Shown here piece after piece: positions 24,501 through 32,966 of a stretch of DNA of 64,000 bases. The notes under the pieces were generated by a model that saw only the letters and a program-made list of their open reading frames with translations, had not been told where the DNA came from and ran no database searches. The position numbers and the translations under genes are program-made. How positions within the stretch are numbered: position 1 is the first letter of the stretch; every line of letters begins with the position of its first letter. Origin of the DNA: JANPPS01 sp965246925 (GTDB taxonomy: Bacteria; Pseudomonadota; Alphaproteobacteria; Acetobacterales; Acetobacteraceae); NCBI GenBank assembly GCA_965246925.1, contig OZ251994.1, positions 1,426,001 through 1,490,000 of the forward strand, given 5' to 3'.

Positions 24501-25513
24501 GGCGCCGGCAACGTCACCCGCTCCGCCACCGCGTGTACGCTCACCTGCCCGGCGTTCCCCTGGATATCGGCATCGAGGCTCCGCACTCCCGCCCCAGCCG
24601 CCGCAAGCCCCGCCGCCTTCACCGACCCCCGCACGTCTGGCGTTGTGAACGGCCCGGCCACATGCGCCTGCACCGCCACGCTGTCCCACCGCACATCCGC
24701 CCGCGGCGCCATCGCCGGCGCCTGCCCGGTCACATCGAGCGCTAGCGTCTGACCCACGCTATCCACGGTGCCATGCGCCTCCGCCCGCAGCGCCCCGGCG
24801 CTCAGCGTGACATTCGTCCTCACCGCCTGACGCGGCCCATCCAGCGCCGCAGCCAAATGCAGCGCCCCCAGATCCGGCGACCCCGCCACCTGTGACACCA
24901 GCCCCCCCGCCGGCTCCGCCAAATCCAGATCGGCCTTCACCCGCGCCCCATCAAGCAAACCCGTGAGCCGATACTCCCCCGCCCGGTCCACCCGATGCAC
25001 CGCAAGCGTCACCTGCCCGTCATCCAGCGTCCTAACGCTGCCACCGCCATCCACCGCCAGTACCGCCGCCACCCCCGCCACCGGCGCCCCCAGCTCCACC
25101 CGGTCCAGCCGCAGCCGGTCGATCTGCACCGCCACCGGCAGGCTGAACGGCGTGCTGGCCGGCGCCGGCCCCGGCGCGGCGGCGGCCAGCCGCGGCACCT
25201 GCAACCGGCCCGCGCTCAACACCTGCACCGACGCCCGCCGCCGCACCAACGCCGTCGGTGACCAATCCAGCGCGATATCGTCCGCCAGCAGCCAAGCCCC
25301 GGTTCCGTCCCAGATTTCGGCATGCGCCACGCGGAGCGCATCCGGGAACCGCCCATGCAACCCGGTCAACCGAACCTGCCCCCCCGTCACCCGCGCAATC
25401 AGCTGCTCGGCCGCGATCCGCCCCGGCCCGATGTTCAACCCAGCCACGACGAGCACAGGCACGGCCACGATCACCGCCGCCGTCCCCAGCAAGATGCGTC
25501 GCGTGCGGCTCAT
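21539..25513 (-). CDS. tamB: Translocation and assembly module TamB
   Basis: Long periplasm-spanning protein anchored in the inner membrane that works with TamA in outer-membrane assembly and phospholipid transport. The 1324-residue product has one N-terminal membrane helix (LLGTAAVIVAVPVLVVAGL, about residues 8-26), a very long repetitive beta-rich body, and the C-terminal DUF490/TamB domain with LPQDEVLAYLLFKRSS and a terminal YQFEY typical of barrel-interacting tails. It lies 9 bases after tamA. Near the C-terminus a Gly-Thr dipeptide run is encoded by a hexamer repeat. Confidence 0.95.
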   Translation of the reverse strand: MSRTRRILLGTAAVIVAVPVLVVAGLNIGPGRIAAEQLIARVTGGQVRLTGLHGRFPDALRVAHAEIWDGTGAWLLADDIALDWSPTALVRRRASVQVLSAGRLQVPRLAAAAPGPAPASTPFSLPVAVQIDRLRLDRVELGAPVAGVAAVLAVDGGGSVRTLDDGQVTLAVHRVDRAGEYRLTGLLDGARVKADLDLAEPAGGLVSQVAGSPDLGALHLAAALDGPRQAVRTNVTLSAGALRAEAHGTVDSVGQTLALDVTGQAPAMAPRADVRWDSVAVQAHVAGPFTTPDVRGSVKAAGLAAAGAGVRSLDADIQGNAGQVSVHAVAERVTLPAPALGLLEAAPLVLDAGVQLNQAARPARFSLAHPLFGLTGTADTAAALVDARLDLPDLAPFARLVAQDLRGHAAITVKGGASHLELGGVLALLPGAPNVIQGLLGPDAHLAAVVDRAGGVTIVSGVNLQGQALGVTGGGTMRDDAAEGKLHVALPRLAVLAPQLQGSLELDGNVTGALDALVADVAGRGSVTVPGVPTGPLTFKAHATGLPGAPTGRLTLQGALVGAPVDLALDVARGAAGVQARIERADWKSVHAEGALSLAPGAVLPRGDLKLRAGRLGDLDPFVGQALSGSVVADAVLEERSVRLTLEARDAGSAAGRAGHATLQARVAEPATRPVVDAALVAEGISAGPVSGGLKLDVAGPQNALAVRTSGALRISGTDTQLSGTATVDGVKRVVQLATLQAVAKGETVRLLAPAVIKLADGVSVDRLRLGMRQAVLDVAGRLSPALDATVSLRGPADTLAAFAPAADGQVGLDAVLKGSPAAPRGTVKLAATGVRARSGPGRGLPPANLNADVVLNGGSAQVDARLLAGSAARLNVSGRAPIGAGALDLKAQGALDLALLDPILTASGRQARGRVVIDGGAAGTLAQPRLSGTVQLAGADIQDFTQGLRISGINGTLRADGDRLLIQDVRGQAGPGTIGLSGSAGLGLEGSGAAAPLDIAIQLRNARPLASDRLTAELDGDVTVRGTLAAPVAGGTITVRRAEIQIPDRLPASVAVLDVRRPGQKPPAPAAATTAGLDLTVQAPRGIFVRGRGLDAEMGGTLHLRGNSAAPDVGGGFEMRRGTISVAGTTLSFTRGKVGFDGTGVTGKIDPTLDFAADSVAGGVTATLGIGGYASAPKIKLSSVPDLPQDEVLAYLLFKRSSKDLGPFQLAEIAAALASLTGAGGGVGNPLESVRRGLGLDRLSVGGGQSGSSTASSAPTVEAGRYVGNGVYVGAKQGTTGGQTGATVQIDISKGLKLETDVGTGTGTGTGTNSVGLSYQFEY
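21575..21604 (-). repeat. Hexanucleotide repeat in tamB
   Basis: Five perfect copies of CGTCCC (plus-strand reading) encode an alternating Gly-Thr run about 15 residues from the TamB C-terminus. Since the unit is 6 bp, copy-number changes would keep the frame and only lengthen or shorten the linker before the final strand. Confidence 0.85.
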
Positions 25514-25522
25514 GCTGTCATC

Positions 25523-27331
25523 CTAGAATGCTTGGCCAATGCCGATATACAGCTCGAACGCATCATCCCCCCGCTGCGCATTGAGCGGCACCGCGAGATC
25601 GACGCGAATCGGCCCGATCGACGTGTAATACCGCCCGCCAACCCCCGCACCCACCCGCAATCCGCCCTGGAACGGCGCGCTGTTGCTGCCCACCTGGCCC
25701 GCATCCACGAACACGGCCGCCCCGAAGCTCTCGCCGATCCGCTGCCGGAACTCCACCGTCGCCGCCGCCACCGACGTCCCGCCGGTGGGACGCCGGCTCA
25801 GGAACCGCGGCCCGATCGACTGATACTTATACCCCCGCACCGTCCCGCCGCCCCCCGCATAGAACCGCTCATCCGGCGGCAGCTGGAACGTGCTCGCCCC
25901 CTGCACGCTCCCCACCGTCCCGCGCACCGCCAAGATACTCCGCCCCGGCTCTCCCAGATCGAAATAAGTGGACCCCGTGGCCTGCAGAATGGTGAAAACA
26001 GCCCCCGGACTGGCCAAAGACACGGTCGGCGTGACCGTCACCGCCGCCTTGATCCCATGCGTCGGCTCGAACAACCCAGACGGCCCCGTGCTGTCATACC
26101 GCACGCCCGCCGGCAGCCCCAGCAGCGTATAACTCCGCCCCAGCCGCTCCTGCGTGATACGGGATTGCTGCACCTGTAGCCCTATACTGGCGCTCCAGAA
26201 CGGCCCGAACTTCCGCACGAGGTTCACCCCGGCCAGCACCGCTTTCCGGTCATACGCCTGCAAGCTCTCCTTCACCGCCTGCGCGCTGACCGTCAGCGCC
26301 TGGTCCCGGGTCAAGAAGTCCGGCTTGATCAGCCCCGCCGTCGCGTTGTAGCCAATGCCGGTGCTGGACCGCCCGCCCAACTGCGTGACCGCCACCCCCA
26401 AATTCAGCTGCTCCGCCCGCCCGAACAGGTTGCGATGCTGCCACGTCGCCCCGACGCTCGCCCCCAAATCCGTCGAATACGATGCATTGGCCGCCACCGC
26501 ATGCCGCGCCCGCTCCGCCACCTCGAACTGCAGCGGCAGCCTTCCATCCAGCCCCAGCCGTTCCGCCGCCCGCGCCCGCACGGTGCCGAACACGCCCAGC
26601 CCGGCCAAATCCTGCCGCGCTTTCTCGATCGCGTCCGGATCATACTGCTCCCCGTCATGCACCAGCAGCCGCCGCTGCACGAAATCCGGCTTCACCTGCG
26701 TCAGCCCCGAGACCGTCACCGGCCCCACCGCCACCACCGGCCCGGCATTTACGGCGTAGGACACATCCAGCGCCCGCGCGCTCACATCCAGCATCGCCAC
26801 TGGCGCCGCGACCGTGGCCAGCGCATGCCCGCTCGCCTGCAACGCCGCCAGCATCCGCCCTTGCGCCGCCAATACGTCCGCCGCAATCGCCGGGTCGCCC
26901 GCCCGCAGCTGCAGCGCCGCCCGCGCCTCGTCCGGCACGTCCCCCGCAAGCTTCACTTGCCGCAAACTGAACACCGGCCCCGGCTCGAGCCGCACGGTCA
27001 CCACGACCGGATCGCCCGCCTTGTCCAGCGCATCCGGCAGCCCGGGGTCATCCAGCGCCCGCCCGGCGATGGCGATGCTGACCCGCCCGTCATAATGCCC
27101 GAAGCTGTCCAGCACCTGCTTCAACCGCCCGGCATCATCCCGCGCCCGGGTGATCAGCGCGAACGGCCCCACCGGCACCTTCTCCCGCAGCGTGATCAGG
27201 CTCGCACTATCCAGCGCCGCCTGGTCCAGCGCCGCCTCCCCGTACGCCGGCAGCTCCACGGTATAAGGCTGCGGATCGGCGGCCAACGCCCGTCCGCACA
27301 CCAACACCAAAGGAAGCCACCACCGCATCAT
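25523..27331 (-). CDS. tamA: Outer-membrane assembly factor TamA (Omp85 family)
   Basis: Omp85-type barrel that partners TamB. The 602-residue product has a signal peptide (MMRWWLPLVLVCGRALA), three POTRA-like domains up to about residue 270, and a 16-strand barrel with the surface-antigen signature: GGGGTVRGYKYQSIGP, FVDAGQVG and a C-terminal strand ending GIGQAF with a terminal aromatic residue. The RGYKYQSIG segment corresponds to the conserved VRGY/F motif of loop L6. It precedes tamB by 9 bases, forming the tamAB operon. Confidence 0.94.
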   Translation of the reverse strand: MMRWWLPLVLVCGRALAADPQPYTVELPAYGEAALDQAALDSASLITLREKVPVGPFALITRARDDAGRLKQVLDSFGHYDGRVSIAIAGRALDDPGLPDALDKAGDPVVVTVRLEPGPVFSLRQVKLAGDVPDEARAALQLRAGDPAIAADVLAAQGRMLAALQASGHALATVAAPVAMLDVSARALDVSYAVNAGPVVAVGPVTVSGLTQVKPDFVQRRLLVHDGEQYDPDAIEKARQDLAGLGVFGTVRARAAERLGLDGRLPLQFEVAERARHAVAANASYSTDLGASVGATWQHRNLFGRAEQLNLGVAVTQLGGRSSTGIGYNATAGLIKPDFLTRDQALTVSAQAVKESLQAYDRKAVLAGVNLVRKFGPFWSASIGLQVQQSRITQERLGRSYTLLGLPAGVRYDSTGPSGLFEPTHGIKAAVTVTPTVSLASPGAVFTILQATGSTYFDLGEPGRSILAVRGTVGSVQGASTFQLPPDERFYAGGGGTVRGYKYQSIGPRFLSRRPTGGTSVAAATVEFRQRIGESFGAAVFVDAGQVGSNSAPFQGGLRVGAGVGGRYYTSIGPIRVDLAVPLNAQRGDDAFELYIGIGQAF

Positions 27332-27339
27332 CCGAACCT

Positions 27340-27370
27340 ACCCTGCCGTATCGCGGGCTTCCAGCCCGCC
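27340..27370. repeat. REP-like palindrome, first copy
   Basis: The sequence around 27350-27370 contains GCGGGCT-tcc-AGCCCGC, a perfect 7-bp stem with a 3-base loop, preceded by CTACC and ATCGC. Nearly the same block, with one stem change, recurs at 33519-33547. It lies between the divergent tamA and acyltransferase genes and belongs to a dispersed palindromic family. Confidence 0.65.
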
Positions 27371-27450
27371 GCGGCGAAACGGGACCCACTGTCCCCGCCT
27401 TGTCACAAGACAGTCGTCATTTCGTCGCCGATATTTGGTATGAAGAACGT

Positions 27451-28371
27451 ATGAAACTTCCACAGCGCCGCCAGCGCCACCCCGGCCTTCCCAAGAGTGT
27501 CCGGCCCATGTCGGACTTGCCGGTGCAGGGCGGCCTCATCCGCCGTGCCCGCGCCATTCGCCGGGGCGCCAGCATCCTGCTGTTCACCTTCCCCGCTATC
27601 GCCATCCAGGCGTTTCTCCTCCTGCTGCCCGGACGCGCGAACGCCGGGTTCGCCCGGCTCTACTGGTCCACGCTCTCCGCCCTGCTCGGTATCAAGACCC
27701 GCACCATCGGCACCCAGGCGCAGCGCCTCGACGGACGGCCCGTCGTGTTCGCCTCCAATCACTCGTCCTGGGTGGACGTGCTGATCCTGGGCGGCGTCCT
27801 CAAGGCCTGCTTCATCGCCAAGGCGGACGTCGCCCGCTGGCCCATCATCGGCACCATCGCCCGCCTCGGCCGCACCGTCTATGTCTCCCGCCGCGCGACC
27901 AGCACCGGGCGCGAGCGGGACGACATGCGCGGAAGGCTCGAAGCCGGGGACAACCTGATCCTCTTCCCCGAAGGCACCAGCTCCGACGGCTCCCGCGTCC
28001 TGCCGTTCCGCTCCGCCTTCTTCTCCGTCGTCGAAGATCAGCCGGGCCTACGCCGCCCGCTGATCCAGCCGGTGTCGATCGTATATGACCAGCTCTCCGG
28101 CCTGCCGATGGGCCGCGCGACCCGGCCAGTGTTCGCCTGGTATGGCGACATGGACCTTGCCAGCCATTTCTGGCGCCTGGCCCAATACCGCGGCCTCCGC
28201 GCCAGCGTCCTGCTGCACACCCCGATCGACCCCGCCCACTACGCCAGCCGCAAGGAACTCTCCGCCGCCGTCTGGCAAACCGTGGCCGAAGGCGCCGCCA
28301 CCCTCCGCCAGAACCGCCCAGTCCGCATCGCCCCCACCCCCGTCCTCGCCGGCTCTCCCGAGTTCGCATAA
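27451..28371 (+). CDS. 1-acyl-sn-glycerol-3-phosphate acyltransferase family (PlsC-like)
   Basis: Membrane-associated acyltransferase of phospholipid synthesis or lipid modification. A hydrophobic stretch (ASILLFTFPAIAIQAFLLLL) near the N-terminus is followed by the catalytic NHSSWVD box (NHx4D), the glycerophosphate-binding FPEGTSSDGSRVLPF block, and the third motif PVSIVYD. With ATG 27451 it has 306 residues; ATG 27508 (MSDLPVQGG) is equally possible and gives 287. Weak Shine-Dalgarno signals do not settle the start. Acceptor could be lysophosphatidate or a lyso-ornithine-type lipid. Confidence 0.88.
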   Translation: MKLPQRRQRHPGLPKSVRPMSDLPVQGGLIRRARAIRRGASILLFTFPAIAIQAFLLLLPGRANAGFARLYWSTLSALLGIKTRTIGTQAQRLDGRPVVFASNHSSWVDVLILGGVLKACFIAKADVARWPIIGTIARLGRTVYVSRRATSTGRERDDMRGRLEAGDNLILFPEGTSSDGSRVLPFRSAFFSVVEDQPGLRRPLIQPVSIVYDQLSGLPMGRATRPVFAWYGDMDLASHFWRLAQYRGLRASVLLHTPIDPAHYASRKELSAAVWQTVAEGAATLRQNRPVRIAPTPVLAGSPEFA

Positions 28372-28401
28372 ACAAACTTCGCGTCAGATGGCGCAATCCG
28401 T

Positions 28402-28443
28402 CCAAAAACGATTTCCCCAAAACGATTTGCCCAAAAACGATTT
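28402..28443. repeat. Three direct repeats before miaB
   Basis: Three copies of CCAAAA(A)CGATTT start at 28402, 28417 and 28431, a spacing of 14-15 bases. They are followed at once by TTGACA (28447-28452), which could be a -35 for miaB. Repeated half-helical-turn spacing would fit a cooperative binding site, but the protein is unknown. The remaining gap between 28372 and 28582 shows no gene. Confidence 0.55.
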
Positions 28444-28582
28444 ACATTGACAGATTCCGCGCCGATCCGGCCACATCCGCCCAGTAAAGGAAAGGCCCAA
28501 GCACACTGCACCGCTTGACCCACGCCGGGCGCCCCCCCATTGCTCCCCAGGCTCCATACGAGCCTAACCGGGGTTTATCAGC

Positions 28583-29941
28583 GTGACCGAAAAGAAGCGC
28601 CTCCATGTCATCACATGGGGCTGCCAAATGAACGTGTATGACAGCGGACGCATGACGGACGTCCTAGCCCCCCTCGGCTACGAGCCCGCCCAAGGGCCGG
28701 ACGACGCCGACATGGTCATCCTCAATACCTGCCACATCCGCGACCGCGCCGCCGAAAAAGTGTTCTCCGAACTCGGGCGCCTCCGCGTCATCAAGCAGGC
28801 CCGCGCCGAAGCCGGGCAGGGCACCATCCTGGCCGTCGCCGGCTGCGTCGCGCAGGCCGAGGGCGCCGAGATCCTCGCCCGCGCCCCCTATGTGGACCTG
28901 GTGCTCGGGCCCCAGACCTACCACCGCCTCCCGGAAATGGTCGCCCGCGCCGCCCGTGCCGGCGGCTCCGTCATCGACACGGACTTCCCCGCCGAGCCCA
29001 AATTCGACAGCCTCCCCGCCCACGGCCCCCAGGGCGTCACCGCCTTCCTCACCATCCAGGAAGGCTGCGACAAATTCTGCAGCTTCTGCGTCGTCCCCTA
29101 CACCAGGGGTGCCGAGTTCAGCCGCCCCGCCACCGCCATCCTGGCCGAAGCGCAAGACCTCATCGCCAACGGCGCCCGCGAGCTCACCCTCCTGGGCCAA
29201 AACGTCAACGCCTGGCATGGCGAGGCGCCGGACGGCGCCACATGGAGCTTCGGCCGCCTCATCCGCGCCCTGGCCGGTCTGCCCGGCCTGCTCCGCCTCC
29301 GCTACACCACGTCCCACCCCCGCGACATGGCGGACGACCTCATCAGCGCCCATCGCGACGTGCCGCAGCTCATGCCGTTCCTGCATCTCCCCGTTCAATC
29401 CGGCTCGGACCGCATGCTAGCCGCTATGAACCGCAAGCATACCGCCGAAGACTACCGCCGCCTGGTGGACCGGCTGCGCACCGCACGCCCGGACATCGCC
29501 CTATCGTCCGACTTCATCGTCGGCCACCCCGGCGAGACGGACGCTGACTTCGAAGCGACACTGACCCTGGTCCGCGACATCGGCTTCGCCCAGGCCTTCT
29601 GCTTCCAATACTCCCGCCGCCCCGGCACCCCGGCCTCCGCCGCCCCGGCCCAGGTCGCGGCGGACATCTCATATGCCCGGCTGCAAACCCTCCTCGCCCT
29701 GCTGCGCGAACAGCAGGCCGCGTTCAACCAGGCGTCCGAGGGCCTCACCATGCCCGTCCTATTCACCGGACCCGGCCGCCGCCCCGGCCAGCTCTCCGGA
29801 CGGTCACCTTTTCTTCAGCCCGTGCACGTTAACGGGTCAGAAACGTTTATCGGGCTAGAGTGCCCGGTGACGATCGTGCGTGGCCACCCCACTTCCCTAT
29901 TAGGATCATTGCAACCCAGTCAGGAGTATATCTGCGCTTGA
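28583..29941 (+). CDS. miaB: tRNA-2-methylthio-N6-dimethylallyladenosine synthase MiaB
   Basis: Radical-SAM methylthiotransferase that modifies A37 of tRNAs reading UNN codons. The 452-residue product starts at GTG 28583 and has the MTTase N-domain with TWGCQMNVYDSGRM and two further cluster cysteines (NTCHIRD, AGCVAQ), the radical-SAM triad CDKFCSFC, and a C-terminal TRAM domain. The final residues LLGSLQPSQEYICA are a little atypical in sequence but the length is normal. The stop overlaps the TTG that starts phoH. First gene of the miaB-phoH-ybeY-corC operon. Confidence 0.95.
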   Translation: MTEKKRLHVITWGCQMNVYDSGRMTDVLAPLGYEPAQGPDDADMVILNTCHIRDRAAEKVFSELGRLRVIKQARAEAGQGTILAVAGCVAQAEGAEILARAPYVDLVLGPQTYHRLPEMVARAARAGGSVIDTDFPAEPKFDSLPAHGPQGVTAFLTIQEGCDKFCSFCVVPYTRGAEFSRPATAILAEAQDLIANGARELTLLGQNVNAWHGEAPDGATWSFGRLIRALAGLPGLLRLRYTTSHPRDMADDLISAHRDVPQLMPFLHLPVQSGSDRMLAAMNRKHTAEDYRRLVDRLRTARPDIALSSDFIVGHPGETDADFEATLTLVRDIGFAQAFCFQYSRRPGTPASAAPAQVAADISYARLQTLLALLREQQAAFNQASEGLTMPVLFTGPGRRPGQLSGRSPFLQPVHVNGSETFIGLECPVTIVRGHPTSLLGSLQPSQEYICA

Positions 29942-31002
29942 ACCTCACCGCCGCGTCTTCGGCTGCGCCCGCACCCTCCCTCCACGGCAAGGCGACCACC
30001 TTGCAATTCAAAGACAATGCGCTCTTACCCCTGCTCTTCGGCGAACATGACCGGCATCTGGTCCGGCTCGAGCAAGGGCTCGGCGTCAAGCTCGCCTCCC
30101 GCGGCAACCGGGTGGCGATCACGGGGGAGCCGGGGCGGGTCCAAGCGGCGGAGGCGGCACTCAACAGCCTGTATCAACGGCTGGAGCGCGGACAGGGCGT
30201 GGCACGGGCGGATGTGGAGGCAGTCATACGCATGATGGACCCGCGCGAAGACGGTGAACTCCGCCTGCCGCTGTCCGACCTGCCCGCCATCCGCACCAAG
30301 CGCGGCGCGATCGGCCCGCGCTCCCCGGGTCAAAGCAGCTACATGGAGATGCTGTCCCGCTATGAGATGGTGTTCGGCATCGGCCCGGCCGGCACGGGGA
30401 AGACCTACCTCGCCGTGGCGCAGGCCGTGCAGATGCTGACCGCCGGACGCGTGGACCGCATCGTCCTCTCCCGCCCGGCCGTCGAAGCCGGGGAGCGTCT
30501 GGGCTTCCTGCCCGGTGACCTCAAGGACAAGGTCGACCCCTACCTCCGCCCGCTCTATGACGCCCTGCACGACATGATGCCCGGTGACCAGGTGGCCCGG
30601 CGCATGAGCACCGGTGAAATCGAAGTCGCCCCCCTGGCCTTCATGCGCGGACGCACCCTGGCCCACTCCTTCGTCATTTTGGACGAGGCGCAGAACACCA
30701 CCCCCGTGCAGATGAAGATGTTCCTGACCCGCATGGGTGAGGGCACCCGTATGGTCATCACCGGAGACCTCAGCCAGATCGACCTGCCCACCGGTCAGCG
30801 GAGCGGCCTTCGCGACGCCTTGGACACGCTCGACGGCCTGCCCGGCATCGGCGTCAACCGCTTCGGCGTCCGCGACGTGGTGCGCCACCCGCTGGTCGCC
30901 GCAATCGTGGACGCCTATGATCAGCGGGCCCAAGCGCAAAAGGACGCCGCACGGGGTGAGCCGAGGGCGCGTACTCAGGACAGCAATGGACCCGGACAGT
31001 AA
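29938..31002 (+). CDS. ybeZ: PhoH-family ATPase (YbeZ)
   Basis: Cytoplasmic ATPase/RNA-associated protein of the PhoH family that works with YbeY in RNA processing. The 354-residue product shows the P-loop GPAGTGKTYLAVAQA, the LSRPAVEAGERLGFLPGDL segment, Walker B ILDEAQNTTP and the sensor motif ITGDLSQIDLP. TTG 29938 (overlapping the miaB stop and preceded by AGGAG 11 bases upstream) is preferred to an ATG at 29860 deep inside miaB. The 3' end overlaps ybeY by 17 bases. Confidence 0.93.
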   Translation: MNLTAASSAAPAPSLHGKATTLQFKDNALLPLLFGEHDRHLVRLEQGLGVKLASRGNRVAITGEPGRVQAAEAALNSLYQRLERGQGVARADVEAVIRMMDPREDGELRLPLSDLPAIRTKRGAIGPRSPGQSSYMEMLSRYEMVFGIGPAGTGKTYLAVAQAVQMLTAGRVDRIVLSRPAVEAGERLGFLPGDLKDKVDPYLRPLYDALHDMMPGDQVARRMSTGEIEVAPLAFMRGRTLAHSFVILDEAQNTTPVQMKMFLTRMGEGTRMVITGDLSQIDLPTGQRSGLRDALDTLDGLPGIGVNRFGVRDVVRHPLVAAIVDAYDQRAQAQKDAARGEPRARTQDSNGPGQ

Positions 31003-31444
31003 ACCAAGCCCCGCATCCGCTCAGGAGGATGCGGGGTTCGGCACCGAAGTGATCGTCGGTGACCCAAGATGGCGCAAAGCCGTGCCAGACCTGCGCCGGC
31101 TGGTGCAACGCGCCGCCCGTGCCGCCGGCGGCGCGGCGGTGGTGGCACTGGAGTCCGACCGCCGGGTCCGCCGCCTGAATGCCGCCTTCCGCGGCATCGA
31201 CAAGCCCACCAACGTCCTGACCTTCAGCACCGGCGACATCGCCTTAGCCTATGGCGTGACCCGGCGGGAGGCGCTGGCCGGGCGCAAATCCCTGCCCGAC
31301 CACCTGGTCCACCTGGTCGTCCACGGCGCTCTGCACCTCCACGGCTTCGACCATCTAAGCCCCGGGGACGCCCGGCAGATGGAGATGGAAGAAACCCGCA
31401 TCATGCGCCGGATGCGCCGCCCGGACCCCTGGAGGCGCCGGTGA
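30986..31444 (+). CDS. ybeY: Endoribonuclease/rRNA maturation factor YbeY
   Basis: Metal-dependent RNase needed for 16S rRNA 3' processing and ribosome quality control. The 152-residue product has the zinc signature HLVVHGALHLHGFDH (H-x3-H-x5-H) near its C-terminus and the segment NAAFRGIDKPTNVLTF. ATG 30986, preceded by CAGGA, fits the family length; the longer frame runs back into phoH without reason. It is the usual phoH partner, and its stop overlaps the next GTG start. Confidence 0.93.
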   Translation: MDPDSKPSPASAQEDAGFGTEVIVGDPRWRKAVPDLRRLVQRAARAAGGAAVVALESDRRVRRLNAAFRGIDKPTNVLTFSTGDIALAYGVTRREALAGRKSLPDHLVHLVVHGALHLHGFDHLSPGDARQMEMEETRIMRRMRRPDPWRRR

Positions 31445-32313
31445 CGCCCTCCAACTCCCGCGGCTTCCTCGGACGCGTGCGCCAGCGCCTGGCCGGGCGG
31501 TCCGAGCACAACGTCCGCGACAGCATCGCCGAGCTAGTGCAGCAATCGGCCGAAGACAGCCACGCCGCCGGCACCGTGCCGGAGCTCGACCGGCAGGAGC
31601 GTGCGCTGATCGCCAACGTGCTCCGCCTGCGCGGCATGTCCGCCGATGACGTGATGATTCCCCGCGCCGACATCGTCGCGATCCCGGTCGATACGAGCCT
31701 GGACCAGGTGCTGGATCAAATCCGGCGCGAGGGCCACTCCCGTTTCCCTGTCTACCGGGAAGAGCTGGATGAGGTCGTGGGCATGGTCCACATCAAGGAC
31801 GTGTTCGCCTATGTCGGACGGCCCGACGCCTTCCAGCTCGAGGCGCTGCTACGCAAGCCGCTGATGGTCGCCCCGCAAATCCCGGTGCTGGACCTGCTGC
31901 TGCAGATGCGCCAGGCGCGCATGCACCTGGCGCTGGTCGTGGACGAGTACGGCGGCATCGATGGCCTTCTGACCATCGAGGATCTGGTCGAGGAGATCGT
32001 GGGCGACATCGCCGATGAACACGACGAAGACACCGGCCCCATGATCGTCGAGCGTCCGGACGGTCAGCTGGACCTGGACGCCCGCCTCTCGATCCAGGAT
32101 TTCGAAGGCCGGCTCGGCGCCGTGATGACCGAGGACGAGCGGGACGCCGACATCGATACCGTGGGCGGCCTGGTGTTCACCCTGGCCGGCCGCGTGCCCA
32201 GCCGGGGCGAGGTCATCAGCCACCCCAGCGGGCTCGAGTTCCGCATCTTGGACGTGGACGCCCGGCGGATCCGCCGCATTCGCGCCCGCCGCCCGGCGCT
32301 CGCCGCCGAGTAG
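31441..32313 (+). CDS. corC: CBS-domain protein of the CorC/HlyC family
   Basis: Soluble protein of 290 residues with two CBS domains (roughly 65-190, containing RLRGMSADDVMIPRADI and VVDEYGGIDGLLTIEDLVEE) and a C-terminal CorC_HlyC domain (from about 205, VGGLVFTLAGRVPSRGE). The membrane DUF21 part of larger relatives is absent, which is normal for CorC-type members following ybeY. GTG 31441 overlaps the ybeY stop (GTGA). The family is linked to magnesium/cobalt efflux; direct transport by this short form is unlikely. Confidence 0.9.
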   Translation: MTPSNSRGFLGRVRQRLAGRSEHNVRDSIAELVQQSAEDSHAAGTVPELDRQERALIANVLRLRGMSADDVMIPRADIVAIPVDTSLDQVLDQIRREGHSRFPVYREELDEVVGMVHIKDVFAYVGRPDAFQLEALLRKPLMVAPQIPVLDLLLQMRQARMHLALVVDEYGGIDGLLTIEDLVEEIVGDIADEHDEDTGPMIVERPDGQLDLDARLSIQDFEGRLGAVMTEDERDADIDTVGGLVFTLAGRVPSRGEVISHPSGLEFRILDVDARRIRRIRARRPALAAE

Positions 32314-32364
32314 GGAACTCGGCGCAGCTTCAAGCGTCATGCCCATGAAGCAATGGAGAGTTCG

Positions 32365-32622
32365 ATGTCGATCGTAGCGTGGCTGGTATTGGGTCTGATC
32401 GCGGGCTTTATCGCCAGCAAGATGTATGAAGGTTCCGGTCAGGGTATCGTCATGGATATCGTGCTCGGCATCGTGGGAGCCTTCGTGGGCGGGTTCCTAT
32501 TCTCCACCCTGGGCGCGACTCCGGTCACAGGCTTTAACCTATACAGCATGATCGTGGCCGTGATCGGCGCCATCATCGTGCTCTTCATCTACCACGCCGT
32601 CGTCGGCAAGCGGACGCTCTGA
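32365..32622 (+). CDS. GlsB/YeaQ/YmgE family small membrane protein
   Basis: An 85-residue protein with three hydrophobic helices and glycine zippers: MSIVAWLVLGLIAGFIASK, DIVLGIVGAFVGGFLF and IVAVIGAIIVLFIYH. This is the transglycosylase-associated (GlsB/YeaQ) family, often induced by general stress; biochemical role not known. ATG 32365 is preferred over 32353 because GGAG at 32355 serves as its ribosome-binding site. The stop overlaps the next start by one base (TGATG). Confidence 0.9.
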   Translation: MSIVAWLVLGLIAGFIASKMYEGSGQGIVMDIVLGIVGAFVGGFLFSTLGATPVTGFNLYSMIVAVIGAIIVLFIYHAVVGKRTL

Positions 32623-32966
32623 TGGCATCGGTATCGTCGGCGGCGGAGCAACTACGGGAGCTCCGCCGTGACGCCGCATCGGTCGTGCAGGACCGGGTAG
32701 CCCCGGCGCTGCATGACGCCGCGACCGAGGGGAAAGACCGCTTCGGTCAGTTGCTCGGCCTCGTCCCCATGATCATGGATTTCGCCGAACCCTTCCTTTC
32801 CCGTGCCCGCGCCGCCATCCCCCAGATGCCTGCAATCCCTCAAATGCCCCAAATTCGCCCGACTCCTCCACCCCCCAGCCGCCTTCGCCCCATCGCCGCC
32901 GCCGCCCTAATCTGCGCCTCCGCCTACATCCTATACCGCGTCGCCCAACGCCAAAAGTCGGCATAA
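32622..32966 (+). CDS. Hypothetical protein with C-terminal membrane helix
   Basis: A 114-residue protein translationally coupled to the preceding small membrane protein. It has an amphipathic N-terminal half (AAEQLRELRRDAASVVQD), a proline-rich linker with IPQMPAIPQMPQIRP repeats, and one membrane helix near the end (IAAAALICASAYILYRV) followed by a short basic tail. No family recognised; possibly an inner-membrane-anchored stress protein. The next frame, +1 relative to this one, continues with protein-like sequence that has no start codon of its own. Confidence 0.65.
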   Translation: MASVSSAAEQLRELRRDAASVVQDRVAPALHDAATEGKDRFGQLLGLVPMIMDFAEPFLSRARAAIPQMPAIPQMPQIRPTPPPPSRLRPIAAAALICASAYILYRVAQRQKSA

